Source: an uncultured Armatimonadota bacterium
GTDB lineage: Bacteria; Armatimonadota; Fimbriimonadia; Fimbriimonadales; Fimbriimonadaceae
NCBI GenBank assembly: GCA_903899015.1
Contig: CAIUHP010000028.1
Coordinates: 108,230 to 172,229, forward strand
Reading direction: 5' to 3'
Length of the DNA stretch: 64,000 nucleotides
Shown here: one piece after another, positions 1 to 8,151 of the stretch
Layout of the letters: the number at the start of each line of letters is the position of its first letter
How positions within the stretch are numbered: the stretch's first letter is position 1
Notes under the pieces: generated by a model
Seen by the model: only the letters and a program-made list of their open reading frames with translations
Database searches by the model: none
What the model was told of the DNA's origin: nothing
Translations under genes and position numbers: made by a program

Positions 1-547
1 TCTCTTCTTGAATGGTCCAGGCGGCGAAATCGGCGGCTTCGTCGTCGTTCATGCCTTTCATGGCGACGCAATTGATCTTGATGGGGTGCAATCCCGCATC
101 TTGAGCGGCTTTGATACCGCTAAGAACACGTGCCAGATCGCCGCGGCGAGCTAAGGCTTTGAATCGCTCCGGTTTGAGGGTGTCGAGGCTAATATTGATT
201 CGAGTCAAACCTGCCTTTGCCAACGGAGCGGCCAATTCATCAAGAATATAACCGTTGGTTGTCAAACTTAAGTCTCGAATCTCGGGTAGTGCTGCGACCC
301 CTCTGACTATCTCAACAAGATCTTTGCGTACCAGTGGCTCGCCACCCGTTAGACGAACTTTTGTGATCCCGGATTCAACTCCGATTCGAACCAGACGGAT
401 CAATTCATTGACCGAAAGAAGTTCTTCTTTGGGAGAGACCGGGAACCCCTCTTCCGGCATGCAGTAAACGCATCGAAAATTACAGCGATCCGTAATCGAA
501 ACGCGCAGGTAATCGATGGTCCGGTTGAATGGGTCAATAAGAGGCAT
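1..547 (-). CDS. moaA: GTP 3',8-cyclase MoaA, molybdenum cofactor synthesis (3' end outside window)
   Basis: This is the N-terminal 182 residues of a radical SAM enzyme. MoaA rearranges GTP to 3',8-cyclo-GTP, the first step of molybdopterin synthesis. The radical SAM cluster motif CxxxCxxC is visible at Cys22, Cys26 and Cys29 (DRCNFRCVYCMP), just after the usual N-terminal strand. A GGEP SAM-binding motif follows (RLTGGEPLVRK). The later part matches the family core of the TIM barrel, with NISLDTLKPERF. The ATG at 547 gives the standard MoaA N-terminus. A TAAGTT box lies six bases before the start codon and could be a -10 element. The gene is divergent from the sigma factor and its C-terminal cluster-binding region is cut off by the window edge. 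The N-terminal motifs clearly separate it from other radical SAM families. Confidence 0.93.
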   Translation of the reverse strand, partial: MPLIDPFNRTIDYLRVSITDRCNFRCVYCMPEEGFPVSPKEELLSVNELIRLVRIGVESGITKVRLTGGEPLVRKDLVEIVRGVAALPEIRDLSLTTNGYILDELAAPLAKAGLTRINISLDTLKPERFKALARRGDLARVLSGIKAAQDAGLHPIKINCVAMKGMNDDEAADFAAWTIQEE

Positions 548-667
548 AGACTTAACTTAACTTTACGAGAAAATGTGAGAACTAAGTGCTTGAAGCGGCA
601 AAACAGAAACGATAAACCAAGTTGAACGTCACTTTTACAGAGTGTACGCAATGCGAGGGTCTCTTTC

Positions 668-1291
668 GTGGTAGAAAGCACAGTTATGGGATACGATGCG
701 TCTTTGAGTGGACGCATGGAGTTGGATACCGATAGCGCTTTAGTCAAACAGGCGCGAGACGGTGACTACGGGGCTTTCGAAAAGCTCTTCGATCGTCACC
801 GTGTCTTAGTGTATCGATTTGCCTACCAAATGACCTCCCGTCGAGACGATGCAGAAGATATCGTTCAAGAGGCATTTGTTCGTGCGTATCAAAATTTACA
901 TCGTTATCGAGACGAAGCAAAGTTCACCACTTGGTTGCTCAGGATTGCTACGAATCTCTGTACGGACCAAGCACGAATGGCTCAGCGAAGATTGGCGTTA
1001 GAACAACAAGAGGCTGCGGGAGCTCTTGATTGGATGACCAGTGGAGATACCGAAGACCCTATTCAGAATTTAGAAGCGAATCGCCGAAAAATAGCCTTAA
1101 GAAAGGCATTGAACGCATTGCCTGCGCATCATAGAGCAGTAATCGTATTGAGAGACATCGAAGAAAGGGAATACCCTGATATGGCAGCTATATTAGGCTG
1201 TACTGTTGGCGGAGCTAAACTCCGTGTACTGCGTGCTCGCCGGGCTCTTAAAGACAGAATTGCCCCTTTGCTTGGGGAGGACATGAAATGA
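668..1291 (+). CDS. RNA polymerase sigma factor, ECF (sigma-70 family)
   Basis: A 207-residue ECF-type sigma factor, which directs RNA polymerase to a small stress or envelope regulon. Region 2 spans about residues 30-95 and contains the DAEDIVQEAFVRAY core-binding helix and the FTTWLLRIATNLC segment. Region 4 spans about residues 140-195, with LPAHHRAVIVLRDIE followed by a helix-turn-helix (YPDMAAILGCTVGGAKLRV). There is no region 1.1 or region 3, as expected for this class. The GTG at 668 is preceded by GAGGG; an ATG at 686 is an equally possible start and removes only six residues. The stop overlaps the next gene by four bases, so sigma factor and putative anti-sigma factor are translationally coupled. 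Its target promoters cannot be named from this sequence. Confidence 0.92.
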   Translation: MVESTVMGYDASLSGRMELDTDSALVKQARDGDYGAFEKLFDRHRVLVYRFAYQMTSRRDDAEDIVQEAFVRAYQNLHRYRDEAKFTTWLLRIATNLCTDQARMAQRRLALEQQEAAGALDWMTSGDTEDPIQNLEANRRKIALRKALNALPAHHRAVIVLRDIEEREYPDMAAILGCTVGGAKLRVLRARRALKDRIAPLLGEDMK

Positions 1292-2046
1292 ACGGAAAGT
1301 TTGAAGAAAAACTAGCCCAACTTGCATTCGGAGATTTATCCGAGGGTGAAGCGCGTCAGCTAGAGCTAGAGGCGGATCGAGATCCGGAAGCTCGCCGAGC
1401 GCTTATGATGTACAAGGACATGCGCAATAGCCTGCGTGGACTTGCTGAAATCCCTGAGGATCAATTTTCTAAAGAACGACTTCGAGATGCAATTCTTACT
1501 CAAGGTCTGAAGCCTGCTCCCACCCGACCGATTTCTAATCGAACTTGGCTATGGATGCCAGTAGCCGCATGTGCGCTCGGGTTCGGCTTTGTGATGATGC
1601 GACACTCATTCGAAAAGGGCCGATTAAACCCTGAGATCGTGATGGGGCCATCGGTGACCAAGACGACCAAGCTTCTTGGCATCTCGCCTAGTATCCGAGT
1701 CGCGGTCAACAATACAACTAACGATTCTCGAATGGTACATGCGACAGTTGCTTCCGTGAAGCATGGCCCTTCATCGGGTCGACACCGTTCGCATCGTCAT
1801 TCGATCGATAGTGAATCAACGCCGGATTTAAGTGCAAGTTGGCCAGAGTTGACCTATGAAGGTTTCGATCCCGGAATAACGCATGGACCTGCAGTTACGG
1901 CAGCATCGCTTCCGCAGCCGACAACGGTGGCTTCAACTGCCGATAATGGACCGATTGTTTTCATTGACCAGGATAAAGACGCCTTGACCGGTGCACAACA
2001 CGCCACGGAGGTTGGCAGCGCAAGCAATGTTCTTGTTGGCGGCTAA
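1288..2046 (+). CDS. Putative membrane-anchored anti-sigma factor
   Basis: A 252-residue protein that starts inside the sigma factor stop (ATGA overlap). That position is typical for a cognate anti-sigma factor. Residues 1-75 form a charged, helical N-terminal domain resembling anti-sigma N-termini (GDLSEGEARQLELEADRD). It lacks the His/Cys zinc motif of the ZAS class. One transmembrane segment follows at about residues 88-106 (WLWMPVAACALGFGFVMM). The remainder, rich in Thr, Ser and His, would be outside the membrane and shows no domain that I recognise. The role rests on gene order and topology, not on clear sequence similarity. If correct, it would hold the sigma factor at the membrane until an envelope signal releases it. 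Confidence 0.6.
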   Translation: MNGKFEEKLAQLAFGDLSEGEARQLELEADRDPEARRALMMYKDMRNSLRGLAEIPEDQFSKERLRDAILTQGLKPAPTRPISNRTWLWMPVAACALGFGFVMMRHSFEKGRLNPEIVMGPSVTKTTKLLGISPSIRVAVNNTTNDSRMVHATVASVKHGPSSGRHRSHRHSIDSESTPDLSASWPELTYEGFDPGITHGPAVTAASLPQPTTVASTADNGPIVFIDQDKDALTGAQHATEVGSASNVLVGG

Positions 2047-3076
2047 ATTAGCGTTTGCGATGATGGGAGGCGAGGCGCAAGCCGATCGCCTAACCGATCA
2101 CGAAAAAACGGTATGGAATCAGTACCGTTCAGCGATCGTGACATTGTACGAGCAGGGTCATCCTTCCGGTGTAGCGGCACTCATCGACGACAGCGGATAT
2201 TTCGTCACCCACAATAGCAGTGTGTCGTCGGCTTCGATCACAGGGAAGTCTTCGAATGGTAAGGAACTGACTTTCTCGGTTATCGATCGTGACCGCGCAA
2301 CTCAACTTGTCCTGTTGAAGACAACCGGCTGGGTGGCGGGCACCGCACGCCCTTTCAGAATTCCTACTGACAATGAGGCCGATGGAGGAGGATTGCTGGC
2401 CGTTCTGCCCACTGGGCCGATTCGAGCCTCTTACATGTCACGTCATCGATTCGGGTTGCTGAAGACTTCTCGCAGACTCGTGACGCTCACTGAGATCCGC
2501 TTTGAAGCCTCGCCGCAACTGGTGGGTGGCGCTCTGATCCTGTGCGAGAATGGTGAATTTATCGGAGCGCTGAATGCAACGCTTGATCGACCAGAAACCC
2601 TCGATAATCAGGGTCAAAACAGCCAAGGTGGGCAAACGCTCAACAATACAACTCCTATCATTAGTGGGCCGGGAGTGCAGGTTGGGCCGCAAAACCAGAT
2701 GCGGCAGTTCTCGAACCAGGGACCTGCTGAAATGACGGTGGCCTATACGGTGGGGCCGGAAGTTGTCCAGCACACCCTCCAAGGCTTCTTGTCTCCGAGC
2801 CATGAGGCTGAGTACGCATCGTTAGGCATTTTTTGCACCGACGCAATCGGCGGCGGGGCGCAAATTCAAAAGGTAACTCCTGGGTCCCCCGCAGCTAAGT
2901 CCAAGCTCCAGCCGGGCGATATTCTGATGAATATCAACTATCACGAAATTCCAGATCAAGTTGCCTTCGCGACCGTAATGCTACAACAGGCCGTTGGGAA
3001 AAAGATCACCCTTGTTATCAAAAGGGGCCGATCAACCGTGTGGGTCGACATCGTTCCTGCCAAGGCAACCAACTAG
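1991..3076 (+). CDS. Secreted HtrA-like PDZ protein with a degenerate protease domain
   Basis: A 361-residue exported protein with a signal peptide (arginines near the start, then FLLAAKLAFAMMGG, cleavage near AQA). The middle part follows the trypsin-like fold of HtrA/DegP in outline. However, the usual GNSGG around the catalytic serine reads LVGGALI, so the serine is absent. The segments expected to carry the catalytic His and Asp (FVTHNSSVS and RDRATQLVLLK) also do not match the consensus. A PDZ domain occupies about residues 275-355 (VTPGSPAAKSKLQPGDIL). The GTG start lies inside the upstream gene, with a 56-base overlap; an ATG at 2027 would shorten the signal peptide. Being the third gene of the sigma/anti-sigma operon, it may be a sensor or binding protein rather than a protease. 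Confidence 0.75.
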   Translation: MHNTPRRLAAQAMFLLAAKLAFAMMGGEAQADRLTDHEKTVWNQYRSAIVTLYEQGHPSGVAALIDDSGYFVTHNSSVSSASITGKSSNGKELTFSVIDRDRATQLVLLKTTGWVAGTARPFRIPTDNEADGGGLLAVLPTGPIRASYMSRHRFGLLKTSRRLVTLTEIRFEASPQLVGGALILCENGEFIGALNATLDRPETLDNQGQNSQGGQTLNNTTPIISGPGVQVGPQNQMRQFSNQGPAEMTVAYTVGPEVVQHTLQGFLSPSHEAEYASLGIFCTDAIGGGAQIQKVTPGSPAAKSKLQPGDILMNINYHEIPDQVAFATVMLQQAVGKKITLVIKRGRSTVWVDIVPAKATN

Positions 3077-3082
3077 GTTCCT

Positions 3083-4813
3083 TTAGGCAGGAATCGAATA
3101 GTCCTTAACCTGCCAATTGAGCGATCGGGTACCTCGCCACTCGTTGACGTTGGCTTGGAATAAGAAGTCCCCTTCTGCTCCCGAACCAGTTTCCGTTAGC
3201 CTTTCGCCAATTCCAAATGCGATTCCGGCGGCAGATTTTCCGCTCTCCGATTGAAGCATCAATCGTACGTGCTGAGGGTTCTTGGTCGGTTGAATTTGGG
3301 CGATCTTGACGTTCCTAGATACAAATAGTGGCTCTGGGTTGGCAAAGCCAAATGGTTCCATCTTAGAAAGTGCCTCTGCTGCTTGAAGTGTCACTTCGTC
3401 GGGATTGACTTCCATGTCCACTTTGATCGATGGAATGAAGTCTTCCGGAGTGAGGAACTTTGCCGCGTAACTATCGAGGGCATCAATTGCCCGGTCGAGA
3501 TCTTCGACCTTCAGCGAGCATCCTGCCGCCATTGCGTGCCCACCGCCGGTCATCAGGTCGGGATGAGCCCTTATAGCATCTGCGAGGTGGAAGCCCGGAA
3601 TCGTCCTTGCAGAGCCCTTACAGAGGCCGGTGCGAGAATCGATCGTCATCACAAAAGTTGGCCGATAGAATTGCTCCACAAGTCGACCTGCCACGATACC
3701 GACAATCCCCGAGTGCCAGCCTTCGTGGGCAACCATGATGACGTTTCGGTTTTGATAGCCTTTTGACAAAACCATTTCGACCGCTTCGTCGGAAATGCGT
3801 TGCTGTTCACTTTTGCGTTCAACGTTAACGGCTTCAATTTCTTTTGCCAGTTCCTCAGCTTTGACGATGTCGTTTTCGAGGAGCAATCTCAGAGCCATTG
3901 CGGCATCGCTAATACGTCCCGCCGCATTGAGCCTTGGGCCGAGCTGAAATCCAACGTGAGACGACCGCAATGGTTTGCCTGGTTCAAGGGTGATGTTGGC
4001 CGCTTGAATGAGGGCTCGAATTCCAGCCTTCTTGGTTTCTGCGAGCCGTTGAAGCCCGAACTTGGCGATGATTCGATTTTCGCCAATAAGCGGCATGACG
4101 TCGGCAATTGTTCCAAGCGCGGCTAAGTCGAGAAATCCTCGATAGTAGTTTTGAGGATCGTGCCCGAGTTCGCGAGTCAACCCATCACAAAGTTTGAAGA
4201 CGACGCCTGCACCACTTAACTCCGCAAAGGGGTAGACCGAATCTGGTCGATGGGGATTGACGATGGCCTGGGCGTTTGGGAGGTCTCCTGCTACCGTGTG
4301 GTGATCAGTAACCACGACAACCATTCCTGCCTCACGGGCGAGTTCAACTTGCTCGTGAGCGCTGATGCCACAGTCGCAAGTCAAGAAGAGTTTTGCACCC
4401 GCTTCCTTGGCTGCTTCGACCGCGCTTTTGTGAATTCCGTAGCCCTCCTTCATTCGGTGGGGAACATGGGTGTGAACTTTGCAGCCAATAGCAGACAAAA
4501 ATCTTTGGAGAATGGCCGCGCTTGTAATGCCGTCCACGTCGTAGTCGCCATGGACATAGATCAGCTCTCCTCGCTCTTTAGCGCCTAGAATCGCGTCTCG
4601 GGCGGCATTGTAGTCGGGCAGCAGGTTCGCAGGGTGAAGCTGATCGAGCGATGGATTCAGAAATGCGTGAGCGTCTTCGGCAGTGACGTAGCCGCGCTGC
4701 GCGAGGACCGCAGCCACGAGAGAGGGGATACCGAGTTCTCGCTGAAGGAGTGCTTCCGCGTCCGCATTTCGCGAAGAGACGAGCCATCTAGAACCAGCAG
4801 AAAGAAGGGCCAT
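3083..4813 (-). CDS. recJ: Single-stranded-DNA-specific 5'-3' exonuclease RecJ
   Basis: A 576-residue member of the DHH phosphoesterase family, a normal length for RecJ. It degrades single-stranded DNA 5' to 3' in recombination and mismatch repair. The manganese-binding motifs are present: YVHGDYDVDG near residue 90, a DCG block (FLTCDCGISA), and VTDHHT near residue 167. The DHHA1 domain carries TGGGHAMAAGC, and a C-terminal OB-like region ends the protein (GTRSLNWQVKDYS). The ATG at 4813 gives a natural N-terminus, but there is no clear ribosome-binding site in front of it. It is convergent with the PDZ gene, with six bases between the stops. Upstream is the nusG terminator, so it is probably transcribed separately from secE-nusG. 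Confidence 0.95.
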   Translation of the reverse strand: MALLSAGSRWLVSSRNADAEALLQRELGIPSLVAAVLAQRGYVTAEDAHAFLNPSLDQLHPANLLPDYNAARDAILGAKERGELIYVHGDYDVDGITSAAILQRFLSAIGCKVHTHVPHRMKEGYGIHKSAVEAAKEAGAKLFLTCDCGISAHEQVELAREAGMVVVVTDHHTVAGDLPNAQAIVNPHRPDSVYPFAELSGAGVVFKLCDGLTRELGHDPQNYYRGFLDLAALGTIADVMPLIGENRIIAKFGLQRLAETKKAGIRALIQAANITLEPGKPLRSSHVGFQLGPRLNAAGRISDAAMALRLLLENDIVKAEELAKEIEAVNVERKSEQQRISDEAVEMVLSKGYQNRNVIMVAHEGWHSGIVGIVAGRLVEQFYRPTFVMTIDSRTGLCKGSARTIPGFHLADAIRAHPDLMTGGGHAMAAGCSLKVEDLDRAIDALDSYAAKFLTPEDFIPSIKVDMEVNPDEVTLQAAEALSKMEPFGFANPEPLFVSRNVKIAQIQPTKNPQHVRLMLQSESGKSAAGIAFGIGERLTETGSGAEGDFLFQANVNEWRGTRSLNWQVKDYSIPA

Positions 4814-4900
4814 AAATTGTTTGATCCGGTCGAACCGCCTATCAGGAGAAATTTGCGGTTCAGCCCTTATCTAGACGTATCGGTGGAAGATGAAGGCTTC

Positions 4901-4931
4901 AAAAATAAAAAGAGGGAGAGTGATCTCCCTC
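4901..4931 (-). terminator. Intrinsic terminator of secE-nusG
   Basis: Read on the minus strand, an 8-bp perfect stem (GAGGGAGA / TCTCCCTC) with a four-base loop is followed by an 11-base tract of T interrupted once. It starts 21 bases beyond the nusG stop. Confidence 0.88.
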
Positions 4932-4952
4932 GAGTGGTTGCGAAAAAGCCAA

Positions 4953-5480
4953 TTAAAGCTTTTCGACTTGGCTGAAATCGAGCTCGACGGGGGTGTCGCG
5001 TCCGAAGATGTTGATAAGGACCTTGAGCTTTTCCTTCTCTGGGCTGACCTCTTCGATCTTTCCGCTGAAATCGCTGAAGGGACCTTCCACGACTCGAATG
5101 GCATCTCCCTTGGTCCAAGAAACCTTGGGAGCTTCTTTACTCGCTTCCAGGTTGGTCATGATGCGGCTTACTTCGTATTCTTCCAGAGGAACCGGCTTAT
5201 TGCCGCTCTGAACGAATCCGGTGATGCCGCTTGTGGACTTGACTAGCTTGTAAGTTTCGTCTGTTAGAGACATTTGGACGAGAATGTAACCAGGGAAGAC
5301 CTTCTTGTCCCGCAGATATCGCTTACCATTTCTAGTTTGCAACTCTTGTTCGGTTGGGATAAGGATTTGAAAGATATCAAGATCCCAGACGCCTTCGACG
5401 ATCGCTCGTCGAGTCAGAACGTCTTTAACCTTATTTTCGTGTCCAGCAATGGTGTGGACTGCATACCAGGCTTTTGGCAT
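4953..5480 (-). CDS. nusG: Transcription termination/antitermination factor NusG
   Basis: A 175-residue NusG, which binds RNA polymerase and influences pausing, Rho-dependent termination and coupling to the ribosome. The NGN domain runs from the start ([16 protein letters not shown]) to about residue 110, including the FPGYILVQM strand and the [11 protein letters not shown] element. The KOW domain is at about residues 122-175 ([16 protein letters not shown]). Length and domain order are canonical. AGGGAAAG upstream of the ATG is a good ribosome-binding site. It follows secE with one base between stop and start, the conserved bacterial order. A hairpin terminator follows the gene. The usual rplK-rplA neighbours are not downstream here. 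Confidence 0.97.
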   Translation of the reverse strand: MPKAWYAVHTIAGHENKVKDVLTRRAIVEGVWDLDIFQILIPTEQELQTRNGKRYLRDKKVFPGYILVQMSLTDETYKLVKSTSGITGFVQSGNKPVPLEEYEVSRIMTNLEASKEAPKVSWTKGDAIRVVEGPFSDFSGKIEEVSPEKEKLKVLINIFGRDTPVELDFSQVEKL

Positions 5481-5481
5481 C

Positions 5482-5736
5482 TTAAAGCTTTCCCTTAGTT
5501 AGCAAGTTTACGACGTTATCGAATAGAAAACTCATGGAAGTGAAAAGAACCACCAGCCCAGCGCAAACTGACAAAACGACAAATGTCAGTCGGTTAGTTT
5601 CTGCACGAGTGGGCCAGCTAACCTTCTTCATCTCGCGTTGAACCTCGCTGAAGAAGCCTTTCATGCCTCTTTTCGACTTAGGTATAGGGAGAGAACCGCG
5701 GCCTTTACTAGGCTCGTCTTGATTTGTATTAGACAT
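5482..5736 (-). CDS. secE: Preprotein translocase subunit SecE
   Basis: An 84-residue single-span SecE, the small clamp subunit of the SecYEG protein-conducting channel. After a polar N-terminus comes the conserved cytosolic amphipathic helix (FFSEVQREMKKVSWPTRAE), which carries the family signature VSWPTR. One transmembrane helix follows (LTFVVLSVCAGLVVLFTSM). I chose the ATG at 5736 over upstream starts because it gives the usual length for single-span SecE and excludes an arginine-rich, unconserved extension. It is co-transcribed with nusG. A TAACAT box sits two bases before the start; its use as a promoter element is speculative. Confidence 0.95.
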   Translation of the reverse strand: MSNTNQDEPSKGRGSLPIPKSKRGMKGFFSEVQREMKKVSWPTRAETNRLTFVVLSVCAGLVVLFTSMSFLFDNVVNLLTKGKL

Positions 5737-5966
5737 CGATGTTAGTGCCATTGACGTAGGAGTCCGTGCGTTTAATGCAAGGGGATGCAATATCATACCG
5801 CGCAACGAGCCTAAGGTTGCGTTTTCGGATCGGTTGATTGTCAACTTTCGGTCTTGTCCGCAGGTGGTTCTTAAGAGAATTCTTGCCCATTTTGAGATTT
5901 CCGGTTACAGTAGATCAATCTTTGCTGTCAGTTGGATGGCAAGTGTTGTCCCGAACGCTTAAAAAT

Positions 5967-6557
5967 ATGGGTACCTCAGGACCTTACAGTGAACTCGAAT
6001 ATCTCATCCTTGCGATGGTTGGTGAAGGCATCAACTCTGGTTATGCCATGCGCAAAGAGATGAACAAAATGCGTGGTGGTCGGTGGAGCGCAGAAAGTGG
6101 CTCTGTTTATCGCGTACTTCGTCGACTCGAAAATGACAATTTGCTTTGTGAAGCTCGCAAAGTAGGAGTTCCTAATCGAGAAAGAACTGAATATGACCTT
6201 TCCAAGGAAGGGGACGCTCTCCTCCAGAGCTGGCTAACTTTTCCTCCCGATCGGGGAGAAATGGCATTTCTAGTTGATCCTCTGCGTACTCGAAGCTATT
6301 TCTTACACCGACTAAAGCCGAATGAGCGAGTTCGAGTGGTGAAGTCTTGGTTGGTCGAAAGCAAACAATTCTTAGCCGACCTGCAGCGTGACATCGATGC
6401 GGGAGTCACTCCCGACCCGATCCGCAATGTTGCCTACCAAAATCTGATGTATCTGGCCCAGGCACGACATGAGTGGCTCAAGCGTATGCTGAGTCAGGTC
6501 AAGTCTGTTTCCGGAGTGGCTCCCCTGGCATCAGTTTCATCAGACACAGAAGAATAA
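5967..6557 (+). CDS. PadR-family transcriptional regulator
   Basis: A 196-residue PadR-type repressor. The N-terminal winged helix reads LEYLILAMVGEGINSGYAMR, then the recognition region around WSAESGSVYRVLRRLE, and a wing (RTEYDLSKEGDALL). The C-terminal half is an all-helical Vir_act_alpha_C-like dimerisation domain (LADLQRDIDAG onward). The frame is open 43 codons further upstream, but the ATG at 5967 gives the normal PadR N-terminus. A short AT-rich stretch precedes it. It is divergent from secE and convergent with greA across a bidirectional terminator, so its target is not obvious from neighbours. PadR proteins often repress exporters and respond to small phenolics or lipophilic compounds, but nothing here fixes the ligand. 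Confidence 0.88.
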   Translation: MGTSGPYSELEYLILAMVGEGINSGYAMRKEMNKMRGGRWSAESGSVYRVLRRLENDNLLCEARKVGVPNRERTEYDLSKEGDALLQSWLTFPPDRGEMAFLVDPLRTRSYFLHRLKPNERVRVVKSWLVESKQFLADLQRDIDAGVTPDPIRNVAYQNLMYLAQARHEWLKRMLSQVKSVSGVAPLASVSSDTEE

Positions 6558-6594
6558 AAAAATCCGGCCAAGAAAAGTCTTGGCCGGATTTTTG
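6558..6594. terminator. Bidirectional terminator between padR and greA
   Basis: A 13-bp perfect stem (6561-6573 with 6578-6590, core TCCGGCCAAGA) with loop AAAG. It is flanked by an A-run on the left and a T-run on the right, so it can end both convergent genes. Confidence 0.93.
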
Positions 6595-6612
6595 AGTTGA
6601 ATTGAAGGCAGA

Positions 6613-7116
6613 TTAGCGGCTGATCTTGAGGATCTTGTAGCGCTTCTTGCCTTCAGGAGCTTCAAACACGATTTCTTCGCCAGCGGAATGGCCGTAAAGA
6701 GCAGTGCCCATTGGCGATTCGTTGCTGATGAGATCACTCGTCGGATCCGATTCAATACTTGAAACAACACGAATTTCAAATTGATCATCGTATTGGAGAT
6801 CATTGACTTGGACGAGCGAGCCAATCCCGACACGATCAGTCGGAATTTGATCTTCTTCAAGGACATGTGCGTTGCCAAAGATTCCTTTAAGCTCGGCGAT
6901 CCGGTTTTCGACCATCGCTTGCTCAAATTTAACTTCGTCAAGTTCACTGTTGTCTTCGCTGAATTCGCCGTGTTGCTGGCTTTCGCGAATTCGGTCTGCA
7001 ATTTCGGGGCGCTTTACTGAAGTGAGGTGCTCCAATTCAACCTGCAGTGCCTGATAGCCCTTTGGCGTCAATAAGATTCCGCCAAGCGATTCATTCATTA
7101 GTTCGACTTCATTCAT
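6613..7116 (-). CDS. greA: Transcription elongation factor GreA/GreB family
   Basis: A 167-residue Gre factor, which enters the secondary channel of RNA polymerase and stimulates cleavage of backtracked RNA. The N-terminal coiled coil spans about residues 15-85 (LTPKGYQALQVELEHL, then KRPEIADRIRES). The C-terminal FKBP-like domain follows, with the family segment SPMGTALYGHSAGEEI. At the coiled-coil tip, which chelates magnesium, the usual GDLSENAEY reads GEFSEDNSE. The second acidic residue is kept, while the first is Glu instead of Asp. Both remain acidic, so activity is plausible. The call is firm at family level; GreA is preferred to GreB by length and tip sequence. The gene is monocistronic. 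Confidence 0.9.
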   Translation of the reverse strand: MNEVELMNESLGGILLTPKGYQALQVELEHLTSVKRPEIADRIRESQQHGEFSEDNSELDEVKFEQAMVENRIAELKGIFGNAHVLEEDQIPTDRVGIGSLVQVNDLQYDDQFEIRVVSSIESDPTSDLISNESPMGTALYGHSAGEEIVFEAPEGKKRYKILKISR

Positions 7117-7397
7117 GCGTTTTACAAGGTCTCCAAGGAGTGCGAGTCGGCATTATAGCCGCAAACTCTCTTAGCAACCTACGATCAAGGACCATTAAAT
7201 GTTCTAAGAAGTTTGATTTCCTTCAAAAAATAGCGTTTAGCCAGACAAATCTGCCAAAAGTGTGGGACTTTTCGGAGAGAATGGTTGCCAACTGGTGGAA
7301 TCAAAAAGAGAAAAAGCGTGCCGAACTTTGCAGAACATTCAAAACGTCTAGGTTGCAAGAAGTGACTTCAACCTCTTCTCGTGTAAAGTCTTGTCAG

Positions 7398-8123
7398 ATG
7401 CGTTTTGCCTTACTCTTTTTTCTGTCCGCCCTTTTCTCGGTGGCATGCGCACAATCGGACCCTTCTAACTTTTACAAGTCGGTTGTTCCTGACGTAACAA
7501 TCAATATTCACAAGCACCCGACCGGTGCCGATATGATTGAAATCACGATGAGAGCCGAAGGGTATCCGCAAGATCTGCTCAAGTCTCAAATCAAGAAACT
7601 CGGAGAATATCTGCACTCTGAACCAAGAGGAGTCGATGTGGGTTCATACGGACCCGATCCTGCCCAGCCCGGATTGAAATTTACGAAGGGTGAGTTCGCA
7701 ATTGACGGCGTAATCGATCGAAAAAACGGGACCTTTAGAATTAATCCTTTTGCCCAGGCTATGGCGGGTGCGCCCGATCCATGGACCATCCATGGCATGG
7801 AAATTCAGTTCCAAGGAGAAGTGCCAACGTCTGAAATTCCTCGCAGATGGCCCAGCCAATTCGTTCCAGGCGAGGGAAGGTTTGAGGGAGAGAAAGATAG
7901 CCGGTTGACTGGAGTTGAATACCGCATTACACTACTCTCGCAGGATCCGACAAAATTTGATATTCCAGAACCTGGTCAAAAGCCAAGTTCACAACCACAA
8001 GAAAAAGGCAAGTCAAATGGTTTGGATTGGACTTCAATCGTGGTGTTTTTTGTGGCTGTCGGGGCAGTGGGGGCGTTGGTATACTCCCTTCTGCTAAGGG
8101 TACGGCCAAAGGTTAGTAAGTAG
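7398..8123 (+). CDS. Secreted single-pass membrane protein of unknown function, upstream of the PilT genes
   Basis: A 241-residue protein with a signal peptide (RFALLFFLSALFSVA, then CAQSD), a soluble extracytoplasmic region of about 180 residues, and one C-terminal membrane helix (SIVVFFVAVGAVGALVYSL) ending in a basic tail. The cysteine after the signal could be a lipidation site, but the residues before it (SVA) fit the lipobox poorly. The frame is open far upstream, yet the ATG at 7398 starts exactly at the signal peptide. A TAAAGT -10 box at 7384-7389 and GTGACT at 7362-7367 precede it. The topology, an external domain held by a C-terminal anchor, could suit an envelope factor. It lies 28 bases before the first pilT-like gene and may be co-transcribed. 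I do not recognise the family. Confidence 0.75.
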   Translation: MRFALLFFLSALFSVACAQSDPSNFYKSVVPDVTINIHKHPTGADMIEITMRAEGYPQDLLKSQIKKLGEYLHSEPRGVDVGSYGPDPAQPGLKFTKGEFAIDGVIDRKNGTFRINPFAQAMAGAPDPWTIHGMEIQFQGEVPTSEIPRRWPSQFVPGEGRFEGEKDSRLTGVEYRITLLSQDPTKFDIPEPGQKPSSQPQEKGKSNGLDWTSIVVFFVAVGAVGALVYSLLLRVRPKVSK

Positions 8124-8151
8124 CAATAATAGGAGACTCCATTCTTAACTC

